Shown here: positions 56,901-64,000 of the stretch, piece after piece
How positions within the stretch are numbered: position 1 is the first letter of the stretch
Layout of the letters: every line of letters begins with the position of its first letter
Assembly: GCA_026122225.1 (NCBI GenBank)
Contig: JANEZZ010001866.1
Location: 1,240,001-1,304,000 of the forward strand
Source: Heloderma charlesbogerti
Lineage: Eukaryota > Chordata > Lepidosauria > Squamata > Helodermatidae
Direction of reading: 5' to 3'
Length of the DNA: 64,000 nt
Notes under the pieces: generated by a model
Database searches by the model: none
What the model was told of the DNA's origin: nothing
Seen by the model: the letters and a program-made list of their open reading frames with translations, nothing else
Translations under genes and position numbers: made by a program

Positions 56901-59900
56901 CACCAAAAGGATGGGTGCCAGATGTCTAAAACTAAGACATCCTACAGATGGGGCCAGCACAGAAAAGGCCCGTTCCTTGGTCACCGCCTACCTGATTTCA
57001 GCAACTGGAGAAACCCACAGCAAGCCTTGCAAGATGGCACTAAAGCATGGCAAGCTTGTACTACCCAACCCTGCCCCGAGGAGCATGCAAACGGAGTCTT
57101 AATTTGTCCTCATCCTGCCAGGCATGTGGATTGGCTTGCTTCCCTGAGTAATCCATAAGCACTTTCTGTGTTCTTGTGGTACATTTTAATTTGGGTGGCG
57201 TGGGATGGTCCTGGGGTGGGGCTGAGAGGTGGTTCTTTCTTCAGTCGGAGGATAGAGCACAATGGCTCTGAAGTGCCTGCGTAAGTTGGGCCCTTTTGTT
57301 GCCCCCACAGCATCTCTCCAGCACTCACCTCCAGCGAAAGTATGTCAAATAGATGCGTGACCCGCAGCTGACGGTCTCGTTCATCTTCCAGCGAGGCGGT
57401 GAGGACATGGAACAGCTCATGAGCATCCTACCAAATTAAATAAAGGACTGGAGAGTTTATAACGCTAGCCCAACCTCAACAGAAAAATAGACGGCAGGCG
57501 CCGGGGGAAGGAGCATTGGGCTCCTTGGAGCATTTTGATGGCTAGCAGGAATTTTTGTGAATACAAGGAAATACGGAGACCGATGACTGCATGGAACCAC
57601 GGTCTTGTATCATTACATGCAGAAACAAAAAGAAGAGAAAATGAAACTGCAAGACACACAAGGATCAATGCAGAAATGCTTCACAGGAAAACCTGGACCT
57701 ACTATGAACTTACCTTAATTGGCTAACAACTGTACTATTCCCCAATGTGATATAAACATTTCACAATTATTACTGTATTTAATCCCAATTTAACGTTGTT
57801 TATGGTTGTAATTAATTGCTTGAAAATCCATAAAAATTTGTTTTAAAAAATTCAGCTTGGCAATTTTAGAAACATTCCATGTCCTCATGAAAACTGAGAT
57901 AACCTGGAAAAACAGGAGGCCAGGGTGACCTGAATGGAAGCAAAAAGTTTCAATTTTGTTTTCAAATCTCACAGATTTTCAAATCCACGTCACGTCTTCT
58001 AAGGAGCTTTCTTAGGGGGTCATAACATAGGGAGAGTTGCTGCTTTGCATGCAGACAGTTCCAGGTTCAACCCCCAGCATCTCCTGTTAAAAAAACGAGC
58101 AGGCAGCAAATGATGGAAAAGACTGAGCCTTCTCTGACTGAGACCCTGGAGAGCCAAAGGAGACAAAACCCTGCTGGATGGACCAATAGTCTGCCTCGGC
58201 ATAAGGCGGCTTCAGGTTTCCCCAGCCTCAGTTGAGCTAGAAAGAGGAAAAGACTAGAGTAGTGACTGGCCGACCCCTCTGTGCGTGCGTGCTTGTTGGG
58301 CAGAGTCACCTGGACTTCCAGGAGCCCTGGATCCATTTATTCCTCATAACGCACTAGTCATCTCATGGCAGATGCTTGGGAATTACTGCAGTGGCTTGCG
58401 CTGGGCTGGATGGACCAATGGAATACTTTATATCTTTGAAATATTTTGTGAACAGTGGCATAAAAATAATTTTAACTGAATGAATAAGTTAAAATGACCA
58501 CCATAAGTGACCAGCAATCATGCATGTGGGCACAATCCTATGCACGTTTAGACAGAAAAAAGTCCTACACTTCCCAGCATACTGTAGGACTTTTTTCTGT
58601 TTAAACTTGCTTGCACCCTTCGTTTATAAATTGTTATAAATTTATATTTTAAACAAACAGATTTTAAAACGCCAGCTTCAACTGCAAATGACAAAATGCT
58701 GCAATACCATATAAACTGAGCCAGAATCTCATCCTTCACTCCATTATCAGGTTTCAGCTGAGCAATAAACATCCCCCCCCCCCTTCATCTTTCTCCTTTA
58801 GAGGCTCCTATCAATTGCCACAGCACAGAGATCTTCACCAAGGCTGCTCTGCCAGCATGTTTCTCCTTCATGTGAAGGGACCAGGGTCTAGCAGGAGTTT
58901 TATTATGTCAAATATCAGCCAGGTGCTCCTTTTATCTTTCCAGGAGAGGGCTTCCAGTTTCACCAACGTAACAGACAACTGACCACATTTTAAATTAAGA
59001 TATCTGATTCAACATAAGGCAGCTTCGTATATAAATAAATGGCAGACAACAACACCCAGCAGACATTCAGAGCCTTTCAGAGCCATACTAACAGGTAAAG
59101 GGTAGGACTGGTAAAATGAACTGGCAATGCTATAAGCAAAGCCAGGCTTTTGAGTTCTGTCACCAAGACCCTTTTTCCCCCCAAAAGGGAATTTCCACTC
59201 CTGTTTTATTGGCCAGTTGTTGAAAAACTGAGCAGCACACGCAGGGCCATCTCACTCCGCTCCAGTAGCTACCTGCTCTTCGAAAGAGGAGATCTGCCAT
59301 CTGTACATCCGTAACACCTCCAAAAGGCAGCTTGCATCTAGGAGGTCATCCTCTGTTGCCTCTTGGCATGATAAGGCTGAAAACATCAAACCAAGAACAG
59401 GGAGGGAGAGAATCAATGCAGACCACAGGGTGGGGGGAAGAAGAAATCTATTCACCCTCCAATTCTAAACTCAGCTGCTCTGATGATACAGAAAGGTCTT
59501 GTATGCTTTGGAGGGCGTCCTAAAAAGTGCAGAACTTTGGTTTTAAGGGTCTTAGGGTGGATTTACATGATGTGATCAGTTGTTTGCTATCCGCTAGCAG
59601 GGTTTCCATACAACTGTCTGCACTTGCTAGTTTATTTATGATGATGATGATGTAGATTTATTTACTACTGTACATATTTTGAAGTATCTCTAAGCAGTTC
59701 ACAAAAAACATAACATACATTAAAATACATAAAATTGCTAAAACATTTATATAAAACATTAGTTAAAATCAGTCAAAACCAGTACAACACTGTAATTACA
59801 AACAAGCAGACTGAGCAGCACATACGGTCGGGGAAGGCCTGGGCAAAGAAATGGGTCTTTGGCACCAAAAGCATGATACAGTTGGTGCCTCCCAAATACT

Positions 59901-60169
59901 GGGGGAGGGGGATTATTGGTGAGGACAAGGGAGAGGGCCTTCTCAGTGGTGGCCCCCACTCTGTGGAACTCCCTCCCTAGGGAACTCTGCCATGCCCCCT
60001 CTTTAATGAGTTTCCGCCACGCATTAAAACTGTGGTTGTTCAGGCAGGCTTTTGGGGTGGGTTAGGGTATTTTTAGAAATATGATGTTTTTAATGTAGAA
60101 TTTTACTGTTTTAAACTGTTTCTATTACTGTACATCGCCCAGAGTGGCTGGGTGACCAGCCAGATGGGC

Positions 60170-60221
<52 letters not shown>

Positions 60222-62423
60222 TTATTCCATAAATTGGGTGCCACCACCGAGATGTTTAAACGTGTATCTTCTTTGGGTACCAACATGCGTTGCTTTTCAA
60301 AACCCAGTGCTGTAATGCAGTGTTCTGCCACTAGCTGCCGCTATGATGATGTTTGCTGTTTCATGGTGAACAAGGGCTGTAATGCTAAAGCCAGTAATAT
60401 AACAAGAGACAGCGCACAGCCCCATGGCTGCACCTAGTGGGAGAATACAGCTCGCTCTAGTCCTCATACTGCTCTCCGCCCAAGCAGAGAGCACCCCACA
60501 AAAAGCTTTATTTACAGCAGGAAGCATCAAACGTCTTGGTCCATGGGATCAGACTGAACACGTGACACACAAAGCAGGAAAGAAGGGAGGAAAAGTCAGA
60601 AAAATAATAGACGCAGGATAGGGTCTTTGAAGCAAAATGGTTACACCTCCATCTGCTCAGATGCCTTTCATCCACACCAGCAAGGCTTAAAGGTGAATGA
60701 AACAGGGATCATAAGGAGAGGCTCAGAAGGTCCCAGGTTCAGTTCCTGGCATCTCCAGGGAGGACTAGGAGACAATTCTGCCAGAAATCCTGGAGAGATG
60801 CTGCCAGTCAGTTTTGGCAATACTGGGCTAGATGGACCCATGGCCTGACTCGGAATAAGGCAGCTTCCTACGTTCCTAAACCCACCCCTACTTCCAGAAG
60901 CTATTGTGGCTGGATTCTGGCATAACATTTCCCCATTCTTTGATGGCTCTCTAGGGTGATCTCACAGGCCTTTCATTGCTGAAAAGTCACTTAGTGATTG
61001 GTTATCTGGGTATGTTTTCTAAGTAATCCAACAAGCAAGATACAGCAGGAATCAAGAGGCAAAATTAGGGGAAACCCCTCAGGAAAGTGGTTAATTTCAT
61101 GCTCTGTGTAACCCAAGATACCACAAAAAGACGGTTACCTTTCAGGAGGCGGAGCAACATGAGGGACAAGTACTGGCGGTCAGATGTCTCACTCTGGCTG
61201 GCCTGGTACTGGACTGTGAATCTTTCCAGCCACTTGATCAAGGATGGACAAGCAGATAGCCCTTGGAGGAGAGAGTTCATGAAGCATGTGTTCCCCAGAT
61301 TGAGCAGACCTGGCACCAGCCCTGGGAAAAAGACACCATCACCGTAACATTCTGGTTGGTTGTCTTGTTTCTACTCCCAAGCCTCTCTGCTCCATCCCAA
61401 ACACTGTTCCACTTGGCATTCCAATTATATGACTCCTTTGTACTGTCCCTCTTTTCACCTTTACTTTAAGCTACCTGTTCTTACTTTCAAATGTCTCCAC
61501 AGTGAACACATAGGAGCCCTGCTGGATCAGACCAAAGGTCCACCTATCCAGCATTCCGTTCAAACAGTGGCCAACCAGCTGCCCACGGAAGCCCACAAGC
61601 AGGACCCAAGTGCAACAACACCCTCCCGCCCATGTTCCTCAGCAACTGGTGTACATAGGCATACTGCCTCTGATCCTGGAGATGGCACATAGCCCTCTGG
61701 ACTAGTAGCCATCAATAGTCTTATCCATGCGTTCGTCTAATTCCCCTTTAAAGCCATCCAAGTTGATGGACATCCCTATGTCTTATGGAAGTGCATTCCA
61801 CAGCTTAACTCTGCACTGTGGGAAAAAGTCCTTCCTTTTATCTATCCTGAATCTCCCACCATTCAGCTTCATGGGATGACCCCATAGGGCTTTAGTACTG
61901 AGGGAGGGAGAAAAATGTCTCTCTATCCATTTTCTCCCCTAGATCAGTCTTCTCTTCTTTCTCTCTATAGATACACTCCTTCATGGACCCTTCGCTCTGC
62001 AGCTATCAATCTTCCCGTTAAGCCTAAGATTACCCATTCTATTTCCTGCTTGTCTATTTTTGTTTCCAGGATCGCTTCCGCCAGACATTTGATGCTTTTC
62101 CTCCGTTTTTAATTCTAGTGGCTGCTTAAAATGCATCTGTTCACCCTGGTTAACTGACACTCCCTCTTACCTCCCTCTTACCTGTTGCTTTCCTTCCTCA
62201 CATTTTTCTCTTTAGATCATAAGCTGAAGACAGGGGCTGTCTTGTTGTTGTTGTTGTTGTAAAAGTTATACACTGACTAGGCTAACTATTTTAGATACTA
62301 ACAAGTGCAACAATGAACAATTCATCCCTCCGAAAGACAACCTCTTCAAGTGGATTCACAAGTGAAACAGCTGAACTCAGGAGACAAAGTGCCAACCCAT
62401 CTGCCCCATTCACCCCTCTCTAG

Positions 62424-62471
<48 letters not shown>

Positions 62472-62595
62472 ACATGCATACCTACCTTTCCTCCGTTTTT
62501 TTCTCTCTGTGATGGGGCCCCAAAGGACATAGATGCTTGCAGCAAAAGCAGCAGCAACCCCACCAATCACACCCCAATTCTTCATTACTCTAGAT
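50669..62595 (-). CDS. USP30: USP30, mitochondrial ubiquitin-specific protease 30 (exon 2 to stop; first exon outside the window)
   Basis: USP30 is anchored in the outer mitochondrial membrane and removes ubiquitin from mitochondrial proteins, opposing Parkin-driven mitophagy. Twelve exons, listed separately, join in frame. They give the membrane anchor (WGVIGGVAAAFAASIYVLWG) with the basic KKRRKG after it, the Cys box NLGNTCFMNS, a zinc finger with two CxxC pairs (CKHC and CDNC), and the His box HHGDMHSGHF. The protein ends RAEE. The last exons fit the human protein apart from a shorter insert before the final exon. The exon for the first residues lies beyond 64000. The gene is convergent with ALKBH2, with 1.46 kb between the stop codons. 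Confidence 0.96.
51346..51454 (-). CDS. USP30: USP30 exon (FMNGTCSPSLL)
   Basis: 109 bases encoding VEQLGSNKPSFMNGTCSPSL, LTSPVAFPFMGGPDC and two bases of a Ser codon. FMNG-CSPSLL matches the human insert region before the His box. Acceptor TTTGCAG, donor GTATGT. Confidence 0.93.
52533..52716 (-). CDS. USP30: USP30 exon (LPQCLCIHLQRLSWSS)
   Basis: It encodes LPQCLCIHLQRLSWSSHGTP, LKRNEHVQFGEFLVMDGYKH and a less conserved tail ending STKD plus one base. The acceptor CTGCAG is clear. The donor ACG|GTGTGG is weak and was chosen because it gives the right phase for the next exon; without it the frame stops seven codons later. The low-coordinate edge is therefore less certain. Confidence 0.8.
52788..52885. 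mobile_element. Palindromic MITE family B, upstream of a USP30 exon
   Basis: CAGCCGCCTTCCCCAACCTG, GGCTACAACTCCCATCGTC, then GCATCTGGAGGGCCCCAGG and GGCGAAGGCTG. A more decayed relative may lie at 53020-53130. Confidence 0.75.
53532..53606 (-). CDS. USP30: USP30 exon (QRTTFVKQLKLGK)
   Basis: 75 bases (25 codons) encoding IQAEGTGQITENQRTTFVKQ and LKLGK. Acceptor CTCCAG, donor GTAAGG. Confidence 0.96.
54431..54566. mobile_element. Palindromic MITE family B, between USP30 exons
   Basis: CAGCCTTCCTCATCCTGGTA, CTTCCAGATGTTCTGGACTT, CAACTCCCATCGGCC, then GAGAGTTGTAGTCCAAAACA, TCTGGAGGGCACCAGG and GGGGAAGGCTG. A run of 18 As follows at about 54577. Confidence 0.82.
54743..54829 (-). CDS. USP30: USP30 exon, second zinc-finger CxxC
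   Basis: 87 bases (29 codons) encoding GHPLTLDHCLHHFISSESVK and DVVCDNCTK. CDNC completes the zinc finger. Acceptor CCATAG, donor GTACGG. Confidence 0.95.
54958..55017 (-). CDS. USP30: USP30 exon (CPLRYDTFDSLSLSLPAAMW)
   Basis: 60 bases, exactly 20 codons: CPLRYDTFDSLSLSLPAAMW. Acceptor TTTCAG, donor GTAAGT. Confidence 0.96.
55206..55700 (-). mobile_element. CR1-like LINE tail, long copy
   Basis: From CTTGCTGGATCAGACCCAGC through AAGCCATCCAAATTGGAGGC, ATTCCATAACTGCGCTGCAT and GGGAGAAAAATGTCTCCCTA to ACCTCTATCATGTCTCCTCT. This order of blocks is the usual reverse-complement CR1 3' region of amniotes. A (TC)n(AC)n microsatellite follows. Confidence 0.72.
55698..55741. repeat. (TC)n(AC)n microsatellite
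   Basis: CTCGCTCTCGCTTTCTCTCT followed by CTCACACACACG. Confidence 0.85.
55852..55946 (-). CDS. USP30: USP30 exon, first zinc-finger CxxC
   Basis: 95 bases encoding SLHPMSSHWKLQHPFHGRLT and SNMVCKHCKHQ. CKHC is the first half of the zinc finger of the USP fold. Acceptor TTCTAG, donor GTACGT followed by a GT-rich stretch. Confidence 0.96.
56330..56372 (-). CDS. USP30: USP30 micro-exon (QPEIPQKQIRCRTK)
   Basis: Only 43 bases, encoding QPEIPQKQIRCRTK and the first base of a Gly codon. It corresponds to QSEITPKQITCRTR of human USP30. Acceptor GTGTAG, donor GTAGAG, and the phase fits both neighbours. Confidence 0.88.
56760..57200 (-). mobile_element. L2-like LINE 3' fragment between USP30 exons
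   Basis: AAAATGTCTTTATCTGGCAC, GGCCAGCACAGAAAAGGCCC and CAAGCTTGTACTACCCAACC resemble the family, but it is strongly decayed. Confidence 0.45.
57329..57427 (-). CDS. USP30: USP30 exon 5 (DAHELFHVL)
   Basis: 99 bases encoding DAHELFHVLTASLEDERDRQ and LRVTHLFDILSLE. DAHE follows EEQ, giving the QQDAHE-like USP motif. Acceptor GGTAG, donor GTGAGT. No long ORF marks it; it was found by phase and homology. Confidence 0.95.
58020..58215 (+). mobile_element. tRNA-derived SINE
   Basis: TTGCTGCTTTGCATGCAGAC, CAGGTTCAACCCCCAGCATC, GAGACCCTGGAGAGCC and GGCATAAGGCGGCTTC: head, body and tail of the family in order. Confidence 0.7.
58528..58618. mobile_element. Palindromic MITE family A, copy 9
   Basis: Ends GGGCACAATCCTATGCACG and TTGCTTGCACCC; short loop. 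The arms pair as AAAAAAGTCCTACA and TGTAGGACTTTTTT. Confidence 0.82.
59273..59376 (-). CDS. USP30: USP30 exon 4
   Basis: 104 bases encoding ALSCQEATEDDLLDASCLLE and VLRMYRWQISSFEEQ. Acceptor TTTTCAG, donor GTAGCT. Confidence 0.97.
59640..60260. mobile_element. L2-like LINE inserted into another L2-like LINE, with (GATA)n
   Basis: A minus copy starts at about 59650 and is broken near 59885, after GCATGATACAGTTGGTGCC. A plus copy follows (GAGGGCCTTCTCAGTGGTGG, CACTCTGTGGAACTCCCTCC, to GTACATCGCCCAGAGTGGCT) and ends in (GATA)n at 60167-60220. TATTCCATAAATTGGGTGCC after it resumes the minus copy. Confidence 0.66.
60167..60220 (+). repeat. (GATA)n microsatellite
   Basis: About 13 uninterrupted GATA units at the end of an L2-like tail. 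Confidence 0.95.
60700..60885 (+). mobile_element. tRNA-derived SINE, missing the front of its head
   Basis: GTCCCAGGTTCAGTTCCTGG, ATCTCCAGGGAGGACTAGGA, CTAGATGGACCCATGGCCTG and GAATAAGGCAGCTTCCTACG. A short head only is also seen at about 42450-42525. Confidence 0.68.
61139..61321 (-). CDS. USP30: USP30 exon 3, catalytic Cys box
   Basis: 183 bases encoding LVPGLLNLGNTCFMNSLLQG, LSACPSLIKWLERF and QYLSLMLLRLLK. The Cys of GNTCFMN is the protease nucleophile. Acceptor TCCCAG, donor GTAACC. Confidence 0.97.
61505..61935 (-). mobile_element. CR1-like LINE tail, long copy
   Basis: CACATAGGAGCCCTGCTGGA, GTGGCCAACCAGCTGCCCAC, AAGCCATCCAAGTTGATGGA, CACCATTCAGCTTCATGGGA and GGGAGAAAAATGTCTCTCTA match the 55.2 kb copy in order. 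It lies in the intron between USP30 exons 2 and 3. Confidence 0.72.
62423..62474. repeat. (TC)n(CA)n microsatellite next to the USP30 exon 2 donor
   Basis: A run of TC then CA ends 11 bases before the exon's low edge; in the transcript this is a (UG)n(GA)n run right after the splice donor. Confidence 0.92.
62486..62595 (-). CDS. USP30: USP30 exon 2, membrane anchor
   Basis: It encodes VMKNWGVIGGVAAAFAASIY and VLWGPITERKKRRKG: one transmembrane segment with positive charges after it. The donor is GTAGGTATG. The acceptor is either CTTAG ending at 62596 or CTAG ending at 62590, so the upper edge is uncertain by six bases. A long (CA/TC) microsatellite starts just after the donor. Confidence 0.92.
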
Positions 62596-62869
62596 CTAAG
62601 AACAGGAAAGGAGAGGGAAAAGCAATATAATATACATCTGTTTAAAAAAAGATAGCTATGCTTGGCCATGAGCAAAAAACAAAACAGGGAAATCCAAAGC
62701 CGACAATTAGGCAACATCTTCACTGGTTGGTCCTAACAACAGTATTGTCTAATCGTGGATAATATACACCTGTAATCTTTTACTGCCAAGACAACAACAG
62801 CATTGAAAGAAACCGAAGGGGCTATACATGAGAATAATGAATAGTAATAACAGTAATACTGCCAAAGGA

Positions 62870-63215
62870 AGTGAGGTAGGTGGCTACCAGGAAGAGGGCC
62901 TTTTCTGCTGTGGCACCCCAGAGCTCCCTAGAGACATTTGCCTGGCACCTACGTTGTACTCCCTCTGGCACCAGGTGAAGACCTTTTCATTCTCCCAGTA
63001 TTTTAGCTTCCTAGTCCTTTAGCTCTGGTGTTTTAAATCTGTATTTTAATCTCTGAATTGCTGCTAGGTTTTATTCTGGTTGTAGTTATATTGTAGTTTT
63101 AAGCTTTCATATTTTATATTGTTTTATGCTGCACTCTGTGGTTTTAATTTTTGTGAACTGCCCAGAGAGCTTCAGCTATTCAGAGGTATAGAAATGAAAT
63201 AAATAATAAATAAAA
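62870..63215 (+). mobile_element. L2-like LINE 3' end upstream of USP30 exon 2
   Basis: AAGAGGGCCTTTTCTGCTGT, the frame LPRDICLAPTLYSLWHQVKT, and the end GAACTGCCCAGAGAGCTTCA followed by AAATAAATAATAAATAAA. Confidence 0.7.
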
Positions 63216-63852
63216 TAATACTGCTCATCACTGACACAGTGCTGTAGAGCATTTGAAGCCCTTACACCACAACATTGTAGAAATCCTTACAACGTCCTGT
63301 AAGATGCGTCAGTATTGTTACCCCAGTATTTCAGAAGATTGCCATGCTGGCTGAGAATGATGGGAGTTGCAGGCCGACACATCTGAAGGGCACCACGTTG
63401 GGGAAGGCTGGTTTATAACAACTAATAAGAACACACTAAATGAGACTGGGAAGCCCATAGGCAGGGCTTGAAGGAAATTGCTCTTTCCTGCTGTTGCTCC
63501 GTGGCATTCAGAGATAAACTGCCTTTGACGTGGCTTTGGGAGGCCATGTTCACGTCAAATAGCTACTAACGGATGCCATAAAAGCACCAGAAGAGCCTGG
63601 CTAGATGATCAGACCAAAGGTCCTGCTAGCCCAGCATCCTGTTTCCACTGGTGGACAGCTAGAGGCTTCTGGGAAAGCCACAAGCAGGGCAAGGAAACAA
63701 GCAAGCCCACCTCTGCCGTTGCCTCCACCCCAGCAAGTGGAGTTCAGAGAGATGCTGAACCTGAGGTGATCCTACCGGACCAATAGTTGAATGCATCAGT
63801 TGAACTGCTTATGGCTGCCACTGACGTTTTATGGTTGTATTTTAGTGGATAA

Positions 63853-63945
63853 GGGCACGATCCTAGGCATGTTTAGACAGAAAAAAGTCCTACAACTCCC
63901 AGCATTCCCCATCCAGTCTGTCTAAACATGCCTGCGATTGTGCCC
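63853..63945. mobile_element. Palindromic MITE family A, copy 10
   Basis: Ends GGGCACGATCCTAGGCATG and CATGCCTGCGATTGTGCCC, flanked by TAA and TTA. The right inner arm is deleted. Confidence 0.82.
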
Positions 63946-64000
63946 TTAATTACTTTAGCCCTTTTACATTTTATATGCTTTAATTTCGTTGTGAGTTGCC

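Noticed and set aside
1..64000. CRISPR arrays, prokaryotic operons, toxin systems, endogenous retrovirus genes
   Set aside because: The DNA is vertebrate with spliced genes. No direct-repeat/spacer array was seen, and no LTR pair or gag/pol/env frame was recognised. The only polymerase frames are BovB LINE.

Overview
This is vertebrate nuclear DNA, almost certainly from a squamate reptile (probably a lizard). Coding exons are small and split by introns with standard GT/AG borders. The introns carry a near-complete BovB/RTE LINE, CR1-like and L2-like LINE tails, tRNA-derived SINEs and two families of palindromic MITEs, a repeat mix typical of squamates. No prokaryotic operon, CRISPR array or viral gene is visible.

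Four genes are recognised from their exon translations, in the same order and relative orientation as I recall for human 12q24.11 (USP30, ALKBH2, UNG, ACACB). From left to right: (1) ACACB, acetyl-CoA carboxylase 2, minus strand, 1222-28618. The first ten coding exons are present (602 codons: membrane anchor, AMPK site, most of the biotin-carboxylase domain) and the gene continues past base 1. (2) An intergenic stretch of about 7.8 kb made largely of repeats. (3) UNG, uracil-DNA glycosylase, minus strand, complete: seven exons, 299 codons for the nuclear form, plus a possible mitochondrial-form start. (4) A CpG-rich divergent promoter at about 43.4-45.4 kb shared by UNG and ALKBH2, with CCAAT, E2F and NRF1 motifs. 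(5) ALKBH2, a DNA-alkylation repair dioxygenase, plus strand, three coding exons, 261 codons. (6) USP30, a mitochondrial deubiquitinase, minus strand, twelve exons from the membrane-anchor exon to the stop codon; its first exon lies beyond base 64000. All exon junctions that I placed keep the reading frame.

Functionally, UNG (uracil removal) and ALKBH2 (direct reversal of 1-methyladenine and 3-methylcytosine) are both DNA repair enzymes fired from one divergent promoter. ACACB and USP30 both act at the outer mitochondrial membrane, one in malonyl-CoA control of fatty-acid oxidation and one in restraining mitophagy.

The most unusual material is non-coding. A second CpG island (about 17.7-19.4 kb) sits inside the first ACACB coding intron, next to a BovB insertion and a 1.4 kb strongly G-depleted tract. 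Repeats that fall inside the two CpG islands are GC-enriched versions of repeats found elsewhere in the window. The UNG/ALKBH2 promoter contains a tandem repeat of about 78 bp carrying NRF1-type motifs. Two palindromic MITE families share a core and have produced a chimeric copy.
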